Notes: generated from the sequence alone by a model not told the origin. A stretch of 52,356 nucleotides of DNA from Acidobacteriota bacterium (GCA_016199625.1 JACQGI010000029.1:1-52356); one strand, 5' to 3'. Counted from the first letter of the stretch, positions 1 through 9,405 are shown. Made by a program: numbers and translations.

Positions 1-1232
1 CCCCGCGGCGGCACGTTCACGATCCGGCGCAGGGCCACGCCGTCTTGCGGGTTCAGGACCAGGCGCAGGTAGGCCAGGACGTCCTTCACCTCCTTGCGCT
101 CGTAGAAGCCCACGCCGCCGACGACCAGGTACGGGAGCCCCGCGCGGCGCAGCGCCTCCTCGAAGAGCCGGCTCTGGGAGTTGGTCCTGTACAGGACGGC
201 GGCACGCCCTTCGTGCCGGTGGGCAGCGATGCGCTCGACGACCCAGGCCGCCTCCTCGAACTCGTCGCCGGCCAGGTGAAGGTGAACGGGCACGCCGACA
301 TCGCGCACGGCGCGGAGGCTCTTGCCCTTGCGTCGGACGTTGTGCGAGACGAGGGCGGAGGCGGCGTCGAGGATCGCCTGGCTGCTTCGGTAGTTCTCCT
401 CGAGGCGCAGAATCCGGGCGCCGGGGAAGTCGTGCTCGAAGTCCAGGATGTTCTGGATGTCCGCCCCCCGCCAGGAGTAGATCGACTGGTCTTCGTCACC
501 CACCACCGTGACGTTCCCGGACCTGCCGGCGAGGTGGCGGATCAGTTCGTACTGCGCGCGGTTCGTGTCCTGGTACTCGTCCACGAGGACGTAGCGGAAG
601 CGCCGTTGGTAGCGCTCCCGGACGCCGGCATCCTCCAGGAGCGCCACGGCCTCGAGCAGGAGGTCGTCGAAGTCCAGAGCGTGAGCGGCGTCGAGGGCCT
701 GACGGTAGCGCTCGGCGACCCGGGCCAGCGTCGCGGCCGCCGCGGACTCGCCCTCCACCGCCTCCGGGTCGCGCCCGGAGTTCTTCCGCGCGGAGATCCT
801 CGATAGGATGCGGCGGGGCGGGTGGAGCTTCTCGGAGAGGTCCAGGGCGCGCAGGGTCTCACGGACCACCGCGAGCTGGTCGTCCTCGTCGTAGATGACG
901 AAGTCACGGGGCAGCCCCGCCGCCTCCGCCTCGCGGCGCAGCAGGCGCACGCAGAGGGCGTGGAACGTCATGATCCAGCTCCCCAGGGACCCGCCCAGGA
1001 GCGCCTCGACCCGGGCCTTCATCTCCTGAGCCGCCTTGTTGGTGAAGGTCACAGCCAGGATGGAGTCGGAGGCCGCGCCGCGGTCGCGGACCAGATGGGC
1101 GATGCGGTGTGTGATCGCACGGGTCTTGCCACTGCCCGCACCGGCCAGGATCAGGACCGGACCCTCGGTCGCGAGAACGGCTTCGCGCTGCTGCGCGTTC
1201 AGTCCCTCGAGAAGCGACGAGCCGTCGGACAT
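1..1232 (-). CDS. uvrD: UvrD/PcrA-type superfamily 1 DNA helicase (C-terminus outside window)
   Basis: ATP-dependent 3'-5' DNA helicase of the UvrD/PcrA family, acting in nucleotide excision repair and removal of replication blocks. Reading minus from ATG 1232 gives about 410 codons with the ordered SF1A motifs: Q motif NAQQREAV near residue 12, Walker A AGAGSGKT near 30, FTNKAAQEM (motif Ia), LVDEYQDTN (motif II) and VGDEDQSIYSWRGAD (motif III), then the 2A region. The family is usually 650-750 residues, so about the last 40 % lies outside the window. The ATG was chosen because it directly precedes the helicase core and sits 7 nt from a -10 element. UvrA lies 4 kb away on the other strand but is not in the same operon. 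Confidence 0.95.
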   Translation of the reverse strand, partial: MSDGSSLLEGLNAQQREAVLATEGPVLILAGAGSGKTRAITHRIAHLVRDRGAASDSILAVTFTNKAAQEMKARVEALLGGSLGSWIMTFHALCVRLLRREAEAAGLPRDFVIYDEDDQLAVVRETLRALDLSEKLHPPRRILSRISARKNSGRDPEAVEGESAAAATLARVAERYRQALDAAHALDFDDLLLEAVALLEDAGVRERYQRRFRYVLVDEYQDTNRAQYELIRHLAGRSGNVTVVGDEDQSIYSWRGADIQNILDFEHDFPGARILRLEENYRSSQAILDAASALVSHNVRRKGKSLRAVRDVGVPVHLHLAGDEFEEAAWVVERIAAHRHEGRAAVLYRTNSQSRLFEEALRRAGLPYLVVGGVGFYERKEVKDVLAYLRLVLNPQDGVALRRIVNVPPR

Positions 1233-1239
1233 TCGATAC

Positions 1240-1250
1240 ACCCTAGCACA
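1240..1250 (-). promoter_or_regulatory. Extended -10 promoter of uvrD, leaderless spacing
   Basis: The minus strand reads TGTGCTAGGGT, an extended -10 with hexamer TAGGGT at 1245-1240. Exactly 7 nt (1239-1233) separate it from the ATG, so transcription would begin at or within a base or two of the start codon. No Shine-Dalgarno sequence fits in that space. No good -35 is visible, as is common for extended -10 promoters. Confidence 0.5.
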
Positions 1251-1295
1251 GCCACCGGTGCCCCCCGGCGCGCGGTGTTCCTCCGCGATGCCTGG

Positions 1296-3137
1296 CTACT
1301 CGACGGTGACCGACTTGGCCAGGTTCCTCGGCTGGTCCACGTCGCGCCCGGCCCGCACGGCAACGTGGTACGCGAGGAGCTGGAGCGGGAGGACCATCAC
1401 GAGGGGCGAGAACACCTCCTCGATGGCGGGGACCTCGAGTACGGCGTCGGTGGCGGGGTCGAGGATCCGCCGCACCTCATCGTCACCGGAGAAAGCCACG
1501 GCGATCACCCGGCCGCCGCGCGCCTTCACCTCCTGGACGTTGGACAGCATCTTGTCGTAGACGCGCCCCTTCGGGCAGAGCGCCACGACCGGGAGCCGCT
1601 CGTCGATGAGGGCAATGGGACCGTGCTTCATCTCGCCGGCGGGATACCCCTCGGCGTGGACGTACGAGATCTCCTTGAGCTTGAGGGCCCCCTCGAGAGC
1701 GATGGGGTAGTGGATCCCGCGCCCCAGGTAGAGGAAGTCCGTCGCGCTCGCGACCGAGCGCGACAGGTCGTCGACGGTCGCCTCGGCGCCCAGGGCCTGT
1801 TCCATGAGATGGGGCACGCGGGTCAGGCCCTCGAGGAGCTCGCGGCAGGCCGCGGGGGTGAGGGCACCCCGGAGCCGGCCCAGATGCAGCGCGAGGAGCA
1901 TCAGGGCGACGAGCTGGGCGGTGAAGGCCTTGGTGGACGCGACGCCGATCTCCGGACCCGCGTGGGTGAGGAGGGTCCCGGCCGCCTCCCGGGTGAGCAT
2001 GGAGCCTTGAACGTTGCAGATGGCCACGGGGAGGGCGCCCCGGCGCTTCGCCTCTCGGAACGCCGCGAGGGTATCCGCCGTCTCCCCGCTCTGGCTGATG
2101 GCCACTGCGAGGGTCCCGGGTCCGACCAGGGGCGTCCGGTAGCGGAACTCGCTGCCATAGTCCACCTCCGTGGGGATCCCGGCCACCTGCTCGAGGAGGA
2201 ACTTGCCGACGAGCGCCGCGTGCCAGCTCGTGCCGCAGGCGATGAGCACGACGCGCTGTGCCCCCTTGAGGCCCTCCGCCGCCGGGCCCAGCTCCTCGAG
2301 GTGGACCTCGCCCTCCTCGAGGCCGATACGCCCGAGCAGCGTGTCGCGCACAGCCCGGGGCTGCTCGTGAATCTCCTTGAGCATGAAGTGGCGGAAGCCC
2401 CCCTTCTCGGCCTGGACGGGATCCCAGGTGATGCGCTGGGGCGCGCGCTCCAGGGGAGCGCCTGCCGCGCTCGTGATCCGCGTCGAAGCCGGGGTGACGG
2501 TCACGACGTCACCATCGTCGAGGAAGAGGAAGTCGCGTGTGTAGGGGAGCAGCGCGGGGACGTCCGACGCGAGGAAGTGCTCGCCGTCGCCCAGCCCGAC
2601 GACCATGGGCGGGCCCATGCGGGCCGCGACGAGGGTCTGGGGCTCGTCGCGGTGGAGGAACACGAGGGCGTAGATTCCCACGAGCTCGGCCACCGCCTTC
2701 CGCACGGCCGCCTCGAGGCTGCCGCGATAGTGGGACTCCACGAGGTGCGCGATGACCTCGGTGTCGGTCTGCGTCACGAATCGATGGTCCTGGGCGATCA
2801 GGCGCGTCTTGAGGCTCAAGTAGTTCTCGATGATCCCGTTGTGGACGACGACGATCCGCCCGTGGCAGTCGATGTGGGGATGGGCGTTCTCCTCGCTCGG
2901 CCGGCCGTGGGTGGCCCACCGCGTGTGGCCGAGGCCGAAGGCGCCGGAAAGAGGTTCGTCGCGGAGGACGTCCTCGAGGTTGCCGAGCTTGCCGGCCGAG
3001 CGGCGGCGGAGGAGCTGCCCCTCGTGGACGACCGCGATGCCCGCCGAGTCGTACCCGCGATACTCGAGGCGCCGGAGTCCCGCGAGGATCACCGGGACCG
3101 CGTCACGACGCCCCACGTAGCCGACGATGCCGCACAT
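1296..3137 (-). CDS. glmS: Glutamine--fructose-6-phosphate aminotransferase (isomerizing)
   Basis: Converts fructose-6-phosphate and glutamine to glucosamine-6-phosphate, the first committed step to UDP-GlcNAc for peptidoglycan and lipid A. The 613-residue protein starts MCGIVGYVG, so Cys2 is the N-terminal nucleophile of the class II glutaminase domain (about 1-230, with GHTRWATHG). Two SIS sugar-isomerase domains follow (CGTSWHAAL near 304 and YLGRG near 475), and the end [13 protein letters not shown] is the family's conserved C-terminus. Length matches the usual 600-610. The ATG directly abuts the glmU stop codon, so the two are one operon. No glmS ribozyme is possible here, since there is no leader between glmU and glmS. 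Confidence 0.97.
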   Translation of the reverse strand: MCGIVGYVGRRDAVPVILAGLRRLEYRGYDSAGIAVVHEGQLLRRRSAGKLGNLEDVLRDEPLSGAFGLGHTRWATHGRPSEENAHPHIDCHGRIVVVHNGIIENYLSLKTRLIAQDHRFVTQTDTEVIAHLVESHYRGSLEAAVRKAVAELVGIYALVFLHRDEPQTLVAARMGPPMVVGLGDGEHFLASDVPALLPYTRDFLFLDDGDVVTVTPASTRITSAAGAPLERAPQRITWDPVQAEKGGFRHFMLKEIHEQPRAVRDTLLGRIGLEEGEVHLEELGPAAEGLKGAQRVVLIACGTSWHAALVGKFLLEQVAGIPTEVDYGSEFRYRTPLVGPGTLAVAISQSGETADTLAAFREAKRRGALPVAICNVQGSMLTREAAGTLLTHAGPEIGVASTKAFTAQLVALMLLALHLGRLRGALTPAACRELLEGLTRVPHLMEQALGAEATVDDLSRSVASATDFLYLGRGIHYPIALEGALKLKEISYVHAEGYPAGEMKHGPIALIDERLPVVALCPKGRVYDKMLSNVQEVKARGGRVIAVAFSGDDEVRRILDPATDAVLEVPAIEEVFSPLVMVLPLQLLAYHVAVRAGRDVDQPRNLAKSVTVE

Positions 3138-4550
3138 TCAGCCCTTCCCCGCCTCCTTGTCCGCCTTCTCCCGTGCCAAACGTTCTCGACGGGCGCGCGC
3201 CCAGCCCTCCTTCGAGACCTGTCGCGCGCGGGCCACGGCCAGCGCGTCGGGGGGCACGTCCTCGGTGATCGTGCTGCCGGCACCCACGTACGCCCCCGGC
3301 CCCACGGTCAACGGGGCGACGAGGGTCGTGTTGCTCCCCACGAAGGCCCCGGCCCCGATCCGCGTGGGGTGCTTCGAGGTCCCGTCGTAGTTGCAGGTGA
3401 TCGTCCCCGCCCCGACGTTGACCCGCTCGCCAATCTCGGCGTCCCCCAGATAGCTGAGGTGCGGGGCCTTGGCGCCGGCCCCGAGCCGGGTCTTCTTGAG
3501 CTCCACGAAATTACCCACCCGGGCCCCCGCCCCGATCACCGTCTCCGGCCGCACATGGGCGAAGGGCCCCACCGAGGCGCCGGACGCCACCACCGCCTCG
3601 CGCAGCAGGCAGTGGTCGAGGATCTGCGCCCCGGGGCCGACCTCGGTATCCACGAGACGCACGAAGGGCCCCACCGCGGCTCCCGAGCGGACGGTCGTGC
3701 GTCCCTCGAGGAACGTGAAGGGCCGGATCACGGCGTCGGGCTCCACCACCGCATCGGGCCCTACGTGGATCGTCGTGGGGTCCTCGAGTACCACGCCGGC
3801 GGCCAGGAGCACCCGGGTGCGACGCTCCCGGAGCAGGCGCGAGACCGCCGCCAGCTCCTCGAGGGTGTTGACGCCGAGGGCCTCGCTCGGGTCCGGGGTG
3901 GCGAACGCAGCGACGGGCCGACCCGCAGCGACCATCGAGGCCACGACGTCGGTGAGATAGTACTCGCCCTGGGCGTTGCGGGGCGAGAGAGCCTCGAGGG
4001 GCCCGACGAGTGCCGCGACGTCGAAGGCGTACACCCCGGCGTTGATCTCCCGGACCGCGCGCTCCTCGGCCGACGCGTCCTTGGCCTCCACGACCGCTCG
4101 GACGGCGCCGCTCGGGTCGCGCAGGACGCGACCGTAGTCCCCGGCGTCGGTCAGCACGGCCGTGAGGAGAGTGGCTGCGGCCCCCCGGGAGCGATGGGTC
4201 TCGAGCAGGGCGGCGAGGGTCTCGCTCCGCAGGAGGGGCAAGTCGCCGTTCAGCACCAGGAGCGTGCCGGCGTGGCGGGACCAGGCGTCCTGCGCTGCGC
4301 GGACGGCGTGGCCGGTCCCGAGAGGCGGGACCTGGCGGACGAAGGCGAGCCCCCGACCCTGGAAGGCGGCTTCCACGTCCTCCGCCCGATGACCCACGAC
4401 CACGGTCGGGGTCCGGAGACCGAGCGTCTCGAGGGAGCGGAGGAGGTGTTCGAGGAGGGGCAGGCCGAAGGCCTGATGTAGCACCTTGGCCCGGGCGCTC
4501 TTCATCCGCGTCCCCTTGCCCGCAGCGAGGACGAGCGCATGCACCGTCAT
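3138..4550 (-). CDS. glmU: Bifunctional GlmU: GlcN-1-P acetyltransferase / GlcNAc-1-P uridyltransferase
   Basis: Makes UDP-GlcNAc from glucosamine-1-phosphate in two steps. The 470-residue protein opens with the nucleotidyltransferase signature LVLAAGKGTRMKS (residues 6-18), continues with a Rossmann-like pyrophosphorylase domain to about 230, then a left-handed beta-helix of hexapeptide repeats, including NFVELKKTRLG, HLSYLGDAEIG and the GAGTITCNYDG block of the acetyl-transfer site. The C-terminus is rich in Lys, Arg and Glu. It is first in the glmU-glmS operon; phosphoglucosamine mutase (glmM) is not in the window. The ATG at 4550 is 7 nt downstream of a -10 element, as in uvrD. Confidence 0.97.
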   Translation of the reverse strand: MTVHALVLAAGKGTRMKSARAKVLHQAFGLPLLEHLLRSLETLGLRTPTVVVGHRAEDVEAAFQGRGLAFVRQVPPLGTGHAVRAAQDAWSRHAGTLLVLNGDLPLLRSETLAALLETHRSRGAAATLLTAVLTDAGDYGRVLRDPSGAVRAVVEAKDASAEERAVREINAGVYAFDVAALVGPLEALSPRNAQGEYYLTDVVASMVAAGRPVAAFATPDPSEALGVNTLEELAAVSRLLRERRTRVLLAAGVVLEDPTTIHVGPDAVVEPDAVIRPFTFLEGRTTVRSGAAVGPFVRLVDTEVGPGAQILDHCLLREAVVASGASVGPFAHVRPETVIGAGARVGNFVELKKTRLGAGAKAPHLSYLGDAEIGERVNVGAGTITCNYDGTSKHPTRIGAGAFVGSNTTLVAPLTVGPGAYVGAGSTITEDVPPDALAVARARQVSKEGWARARRERLAREKADKEAGKG

Positions 4551-4557
4551 GACGAGG

Positions 4558-4568
4558 ATCCTAGCACG
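4558..4568 (-). promoter_or_regulatory. Extended -10 promoter of glmU-glmS, leaderless spacing
   Basis: Minus strand CGTGCTAGGAT, with the -10 TAGGAT at 4563-4558. The gap to the ATG (4557-4551) is 7 nt, identical to the uvrD case, which points to a leaderless transcript. No -35 hexamer at a normal distance is convincing. Confidence 0.5.
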
Positions 4569-4614
4569 CCCCCCCGGAGCGGCCGTGAATCCGCCCCGGG
4601 GCGAAGGCGAGGCG

Positions 4615-5139
4615 TCAGGAGGCCGCGGAGTAGACGAGGGCCACGAACTCGTCCTCTTCGCGGATGGGGTCGAAATCCGAGTCGCTGCGGGCCTGGGCCC
4701 GACTGGCCGGGCTCACCGCGATCGCCGAGCGGAGCGACTTCAGGGCGGTGGCGTTGTCGCCCGCCCGCGCAGCCGCCGCAGCGAGGCAGTAGAGGACGTG
4801 CTCGTTCTTGGGGTGGATCTCGGCGGCCTGGTGGAAGAACCTCAGCGCCTCCTGGTATTCGCCCCGGTTGTGGAGGAAGACGCCGTAGTTCAGGAGGTCC
4901 TCGAAGCTCTTGGGCTTGTACGCCGGACGCCGCTCGACGGCCCGCTCACAGAGCGTTCGGTAGGTCCGGGCGCGCTCGAGGACGTCACGCTCGTCGGGGT
5001 GGGCAGCGATCAGCTCGTCCAGGATCTCGGCTGCCTTCTCGTAATCTTTCTTTCCGAAGGCCTTCATGGCCCGATCGAAGGCCTCCACGGCCTGGCTCAT
5101 GCGCCGGTCGTTGGAGACGGCGCCCCTCTTCCCGCTCAT
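4615..5139 (-). CDS. Small cytoplasmic TPR-repeat protein
   Basis: 174-residue protein with tetratricopeptide-type helices: AVEAFDRAMKAFGKKDYEKA near residue 17, then NYGVFLHNRGEYQEALRFFH and YCLAAAAARAGDNATALKSL, each spaced like a 34-residue TPR unit. There is no signal peptide or membrane segment. The ATG at 5139 was chosen over longer forms because a good ribosome binding site (AGGAGG, 8 nt upstream) precedes it and the promoter lies just beyond. It diverges from uvrA and is followed by glmU, which has its own promoter. TPR proteins are scaffolds; no specific partner can be named. Confidence 0.8.
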   Translation of the reverse strand: MSGKRGAVSNDRRMSQAVEAFDRAMKAFGKKDYEKAAEILDELIAAHPDERDVLERARTYRTLCERAVERRPAYKPKSFEDLLNYGVFLHNRGEYQEALRFFHQAAEIHPKNEHVLYCLAAAAARAGDNATALKSLRSAIAVSPASRAQARSDSDFDPIREEDEFVALVYSAAS

Positions 5140-5185
5140 CCGGCTGCCTCCTGGGATCGGCCCCCGAACGTCGGCCGAGCCCGCG

Positions 5186-5196
5186 AGTCTAGCACG
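5186..5196 (-). promoter_or_regulatory. Extended -10 promoter of the TPR gene
   Basis: Minus strand CCGTGCTAGACT contains the TGnTAnnnT extended -10 (hexamer TAGACT at 5191-5186). It gives a leader of roughly 40 nt carrying the AGGAGG site of the TPR gene. Confidence 0.45.
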
Positions 5197-5218
5197 GCTG
5201 GCCCGACGGCGCCAGCAC

Positions 5219-5246
5219 GTGACAGCCGCCGCGGCTTTGCTAAAAT
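5219..5246 (+). promoter_or_regulatory. uvrA promoter
   Basis: GTGACA at 5219-5224 (five of six -35 consensus bases), a 16-nt spacer, and TAAAAT at 5241-5246 with an extended TG at 5238-5239. The predicted start is near 5253, leaving a leader of about 14 nt before GTG 5267 with no Shine-Dalgarno sequence. It lies about 25 bp from the divergent TPR promoter. Confidence 0.55.
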
Positions 5247-5266
5247 AGTGTTTTGGTCTTCTGCCC

Positions 5267-8089
5267 GTGACGCGAGAAAGAGGCGAGCCGATCTCCATCC
5301 GGGGGGCGCGGGTCCACAACCTCAAGGGAGTGGACTGCGACCTGCCCCGGAACGGCCTCGTGGTCATCACGGGGCCCTCGGGGTCAGGAAAGTCCAGCCT
5401 GGCCTTCGACACGCTGTATGCCGAGGGGCAGCGACGGTACGTCGAGAGCCTCTCCGCCTACGCCCGGCAGTTCCTGGAGCAGATGGAGAAGCCGGACGTC
5501 GAGTCGGTGACGGGCCTCTCGCCGGCCATCGCCATCGCCCAGCGGACGACCGCAAGCCACCCGCGGTCCACCGTGGGAACCGTCACCGAGGTCTACGATC
5601 ACCTCCGCGTGCTCTTCGCGGCCCTGGGGCGGCCCCACTGCCCGCGCTGCCGGGAGCCCATCGCCTCGCAGACGGCCGAGCAGATCGCCGAGGCGCTCCT
5701 CCGGGAACCCGAGGGCCGCCGCCTCGCCATCCTGGCGCCCGTGGTGCGGGGCCGCAAGGGCGCCTACCGGAAGGAGCTCAAGGAGCTCGCGGGCCAGGGC
5801 TTCCTCCGCGCGCGGATCGATGGCCGCCTGCGGTCCCTCGAGGAGCCCGTGGTCCTGGACCCCCGCCGCAATCACCACGTGGACGTGCTCGTGGACCGGG
5901 TCCAGCTGCGCTCCGGCGTCGAGCGTCGGCTGCTGGCGGGCGTCGAGCGGGCCCTGGCCCTGGCCCGGGACGTCGTGCTCGTCTCCGTCGAGGGCGGCGG
6001 CGAGCGGATCTTCAGTCGGCGTCTCGCCTGCGTGAACTGCGACTTCTCACTCCCCGAGCTGTCCCCGCGCGCCTTCTCCTTCAACTCCTCCTACGGCGCC
6101 TGCCCCGCCTGCGACGGGCTCGGGCGGCGCTGGGCCGTGGACCCGCGGAAGGTCGTTCCCGATGCCGGTCGTTCCCTCCTCGAGGGAGCGATCCACCCCT
6201 GGCAGCGTCACGGCCCCCGCCTCGTGAGGGAGGCCCTCGTGGAGCTTGCGGAGCGCCACGGCTTCTCCCTGGAGGCGCCGTTCCGCGAGCTTCCCCGTAA
6301 GGGTCAGAAAGCTCTCCTCGAGGGGGACGACGGCTTTCCCGGCGTCCTGCCCGACCTCACGCGACGCGTGGAAGCGCTCCTCCTCATGGACCCCCACGGC
6401 GGCGAGAGGGACCGCGCCGTACGCGAGGCCGGCCTCGCCTGGGACGACCTGCGCGCGTACCTGACCGAGGTGGTCTGCGAGGAGTGCCGCGGGGCACGCC
6501 TGCGCCGGGAGAGCCTGGCCGTGCTCCTGGGAGAGCGCTCGATCGCCGACTACTGCGCGCTGCCGGTCACCGCCGCGCGGACGGCCTTCAGAGATCTCTC
6601 GTTCGGCGAGCGCGAGCGCCCGGTGGCCGATCGCTTGCTCCACGAGATCGCGAGCCGCCTCGATTTCCTCGACGCCGTGGGGGTGGGATATCTGACCCTC
6701 GACCGCCCCACCACGACGCTCTCGGGGGGCGAGGCCCATCGCGTCCGGCTGGCCACGCAGATCGGAGCGCGGATGCAGGGGATCCTGTACGTCCTCGACG
6801 AGCCCTCGGTGGGCCTTCACCCCCAGGACAACCAGCGCCTTCTCGCCACCCTCAAGTCCATCCGCGACCTCGGCAACACCGTCGTGGTCGTGGAGCACGA
6901 CGAGGAGACGATCCGCTCCGCCGACTGGATCGTGGACCTGGGGGAGGGGGCTGGACATTGCGGCGGTCGGGTCATGTACCAGGGGCCGCCGGACTCCATG
7001 GACGGCAGCCTCACGGGCCGCTACCTTCGCGGAGAGCTGCGCATCGACGTGCCCCCGATACGCCGCAGCCCCAAGGGGACGCTCCGCATCGTGGGAGCCC
7101 GAGAGCACAACCTCCGCGACGTGGACGTGGAGGTGCCGCTCGGGGTCCTGACGGCCGTGACGGGGGTGAGCGGCGCGGGCAAGTCCACCCTCGTGGACGA
7201 CATCCTCCACCGGGCCCTCGCCCGGCGGCTCTACGGGGCCGCCGCCGAGCCCGGACGGCACGACGCCCTGCTGGGCGTCGAGGCGGTCGACAAGGTCATC
7301 GCCATCGATCAGAGCCCCATCGGCCGGACGCCTCGCAGCAACCCGGCCACGTATACCGGGGCCTTCGCCTTCGTGCGGGACCTCTTCAGTCTCGTGCCCG
7401 AGGCGCGGGCGCGGGGCTACAAGCCGGGCCGCTTCTCCTTCAACCCCCGAGGGGGGCGATGCGAGGCGTGCCAGGGCGACGGCGTGCGATCCATCGAGAT
7501 GCACTTCCTCCCCGACGTCTACGTGATGTGCGACGCCTGCCGGGGCAAGCGCTACAACCGGGAGACCCTCGAGATCCTCTACAAGGGGCGGACGGTCGCC
7601 GACGTTCTCGACATGACCGTCGCCGAGGCCCAGGCGCTTCTCGAGGCCCACCCGCGCCTCAATCGCATCCTCCTGACGCTCATGGACGTCGGCCTCGGCT
7701 ACCTGCGCCTGGGCCAGAGCGCCACGACGCTTTCCGGGGGCGAAGCGCAACGCGTCAAGCTGGCGCGGGAACTGGCCCGGCGCGAGACCGGGCGGACCCT
7801 CTACATCCTCGACGAGCCCACGACGGGGCTGCACTTCGACGACATTCGCAAGCTGCTCCACGTGCTTTCGCGTCTCGTGGATGCGGGGAACAGCGTGCTC
7901 GTGATCGAGCACAACCTCGACGTCGTCAAGACCGCCGACCACGTCATCGATCTCGGCCCCGGCGCCGGCGCCGAAGGGGGGCGGCTCGTGGCCCAGGGGA
8001 CCCCCGAGACGGTGGCCCGCAGCCGGCGCAGCGCGACGGGCCGTTGTCTGCGCCGGGTGCTGGACACCGGGAAGGGAGGGCCTCCGTGA
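5267..8089 (+). CDS. uvrA: Excinuclease ABC subunit A
   Basis: Damage-recognition ATPase of nucleotide excision repair, working with UvrB and UvrC (not in the window). The protein is 940 residues, the typical length. The first ABC module has Walker [10 protein letters not shown] near residue 38, zinc modules with CPRC and CVNC, the signature [12 protein letters not shown] and Walker [13 protein letters not shown]. The second module has GVSGAGKST, the zinc finger CEACQGDG plus [22 protein letters not shown] and [15 protein letters not shown] 5267 is the start: it is the only one between the promoter and the conserved [13 protein letters not shown]. The stop overlaps the next gene by 4 bp. Confidence 0.97.
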   Translation: MTRERGEPISIRGARVHNLKGVDCDLPRNGLVVITGPSGSGKSSLAFDTLYAEGQRRYVESLSAYARQFLEQMEKPDVESVTGLSPAIAIAQRTTASHPRSTVGTVTEVYDHLRVLFAALGRPHCPRCREPIASQTAEQIAEALLREPEGRRLAILAPVVRGRKGAYRKELKELAGQGFLRARIDGRLRSLEEPVVLDPRRNHHVDVLVDRVQLRSGVERRLLAGVERALALARDVVLVSVEGGGERIFSRRLACVNCDFSLPELSPRAFSFNSSYGACPACDGLGRRWAVDPRKVVPDAGRSLLEGAIHPWQRHGPRLVREALVELAERHGFSLEAPFRELPRKGQKALLEGDDGFPGVLPDLTRRVEALLLMDPHGGERDRAVREAGLAWDDLRAYLTEVVCEECRGARLRRESLAVLLGERSIADYCALPVTAARTAFRDLSFGERERPVADRLLHEIASRLDFLDAVGVGYLTLDRPTTTLSGGEAHRVRLATQIGARMQGILYVLDEPSVGLHPQDNQRLLATLKSIRDLGNTVVVVEHDEETIRSADWIVDLGEGAGHCGGRVMYQGPPDSMDGSLTGRYLRGELRIDVPPIRRSPKGTLRIVGAREHNLRDVDVEVPLGVLTAVTGVSGAGKSTLVDDILHRALARRLYGAAAEPGRHDALLGVEAVDKVIAIDQSPIGRTPRSNPATYTGAFAFVRDLFSLVPEARARGYKPGRFSFNPRGGRCEACQGDGVRSIEMHFLPDVYVMCDACRGKRYNRETLEILYKGRTVADVLDMTVAEAQALLEAHPRLNRILLTLMDVGLGYLRLGQSATTLSGGEAQRVKLARELARRETGRTLYILDEPTTGLHFDDIRKLLHVLSRLVDAGNSVLVIEHNLDVVKTADHVIDLGPGAGAEGGRLVAQGTPETVARSRRSATGRCLRRVLDTGKGGPP

Positions 8090-9276
8090 CGGATCCGCTT
8101 CTCGCCTGGCGTTCCGAGTTCCCCATCCTCGAGAGGTCCACGTACCTGGTCAGTCACTCGCTCGGGGCCATGCCTCGCAGCGCCGCCGAGCGCCTGCGCG
8201 AGTACACCGACACCTGGGCCTCCCGTGGCGTCCGCGCCTGGGCCGAGGGGTGGTGGCGGATGCCGCTCACCGTGGGGGACCACGTCGGACGCCTGATCGG
8301 CGCCGCGCCGGGGTCCGTTGTGATGCACCAGAACGTCTCGCTCTGCCAGTCGCTGGTGCTGTCGTGCTTTGACTTCAACGGGCGGCGCACCAAGGTCGTC
8401 TACGAGGACCTGAATTTCCCCTCGGTCATGTACGTTTACGAGGCACAGCGCGCCCTCGGGGCGCGAGTCGAGATGGTCCCGAGCGCCGACGGAGTCACCG
8501 TGCCCCTCGATCGCCTCCTCGCGGCCATCGACGAGGAGACGCTCCTCGTGCCGATCTCCCACGTGATCTTCAAGAGCGGCTTCGTCCAGGACGTGGCCGC
8601 CATCGTGCGACGAGCCCACGATGTCGGAGCCCTGGTCGTCGCGGATCTGTATCAGTCAGCGGGGACGGTGCCCGTGGACGTCACCGCCTGGGACGTGGAC
8701 TTCGCCACGGGCGGTTCGGTGAAATGGCTCTGCGGCGGGCCCGGCGCGGGCTACCTGTACGTCGCGCCCCGCCTGCGGGAGGGCCTCGCGCCGCGCCTGA
8801 CGGGGTGGATGGCCCATCGCCAACCCTTCGCCTTCGAGACGGGTCCCGTCGCCTACGCCGACGACGCGACACGATTCCTCCACGGCACACCCGCCGTGCC
8901 GGCCCTCTACGCCGCCCAGGCCGGCTACGCGATCGTGGAGGCGGTCGGAGTGGAGGCCATCCGCGCGAAGTCCGTTCGCCAGACGCAGCTCCTCGTCGAC
9001 CACGCCCGGGAGCACGGCTTCACGCCGCGCTCCCCCAATCGGAGCGACGAGCGGGGAGGGATGGTGATCCTGGATGTCCCTCACGGTGAGGCCGTGGCCC
9101 GGGAGCTTCTCCGCCGCGAGATCCTCGTGGACTATCGGCCCGGAGCGGGGATCCGTCTCTCCCCCCACTTCTACACGACCGACGACGAGCTGCGCCAGGC
9201 ACTGGCCGAGACCCGCCGCATCCTCGACAGCGGGTCCTATCGCGAGCACCTTTCAGCTGGCGGCCCCGACTTCTAG
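8086..9276 (+). CDS. Class V aminotransferase-fold PLP enzyme, kynureninase-like
   Basis: 396-residue PLP enzyme. The segment ADLYQSAGTVPVDVTAWDVDF followed by GGSVKWLCGGPGAGYLYV matches the kynureninase/class V pattern: Asp that pairs with the pyridine nitrogen, then the Schiff-base Lys in SVKW. The N-terminal FPILERSTYLVSHSLG and the late RPGAGIRLSPHFYTTDDEL are also typical of this group. The GTG start overlaps the uvrA stop (GTGA). No other tryptophan-degradation genes are nearby, so true kynureninase activity is not supported by context; a cysteine desulfurase/lyase-like or other class V reaction is possible. It is followed by lpxC, which has a separate promoter. Confidence 0.8.
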   Translation: MTDPLLAWRSEFPILERSTYLVSHSLGAMPRSAAERLREYTDTWASRGVRAWAEGWWRMPLTVGDHVGRLIGAAPGSVVMHQNVSLCQSLVLSCFDFNGRRTKVVYEDLNFPSVMYVYEAQRALGARVEMVPSADGVTVPLDRLLAAIDEETLLVPISHVIFKSGFVQDVAAIVRRAHDVGALVVADLYQSAGTVPVDVTAWDVDFATGGSVKWLCGGPGAGYLYVAPRLREGLAPRLTGWMAHRQPFAFETGPVAYADDATRFLHGTPAVPALYAAQAGYAIVEAVGVEAIRAKSVRQTQLLVDHAREHGFTPRSPNRSDERGGMVILDVPHGEAVARELLRREILVDYRPGAGIRLSPHFYTTDDELRQALAETRRILDSGSYREHLSAGGPDF

Positions 9277-9312
9277 GCGTGGTGGGCGGGCCACACCCGT
9301 GGCCGCAGCGCC

Positions 9313-9329
9313 TGTGGCTGGTTGCCACA
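9313..9329. promoter_or_regulatory. Perfect 17-bp dyad upstream of lpxC, candidate enhancer site
   Basis: TGTGGC-N5-GCCACA is a perfect inverted repeat centred about 75 bp upstream of the -24 element of the lpxC promoter. A further half-site-like TGTGCC lies at 9336-9341. The position suits an upstream activator site for a sigma-54 enhancer-binding protein. Binding is inference. Confidence 0.4.
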
Positions 9330-9389
9330 AGCGTCTGTGCCAGTGCAGATAAGCGGTTTGCTATCAACGCATTAGTACGCAGGACGGCA

Positions 9390-9405
9390 TGGCACAGGGC
9401 TTGCT
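9390..9405 (+). promoter_or_regulatory. Sigma-54 (-24/-12) promoter of lpxC
   Basis: TGGCAC at 9390-9395 and TTGCT at 9401-9405 give the invariant GG-N10-GC spacing and match the consensus TGGCACG-N4-TTGCW at 11 of 12 positions. Transcription would start near 9416, about 40 nt before the lpxC ATG. The surrounding 9277-9455 is an intergenic stretch visibly richer in A and T than the flanking genes. Confidence 0.65.

Noticed and set aside
1251-1295. CACCGGTG-containing hairpin as a glmS terminator
   Set aside because: Only about five pairs with a large loop and no U-run.
822-4481. 1219-codon open frame on plus opposite glmS and glmU
   Set aside because: Antisense shadow of two certain genes; GC-rich codon bias suppresses stops. 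Its translation is rich in Gly, Arg, Glu and His without any domain.
9358-9366. TTTGCTATCAA as a further extended -10 promoter of lpxC
   Set aside because: The last hexamer base is A, no -35 fits, and the sigma-54 element is a much better match.
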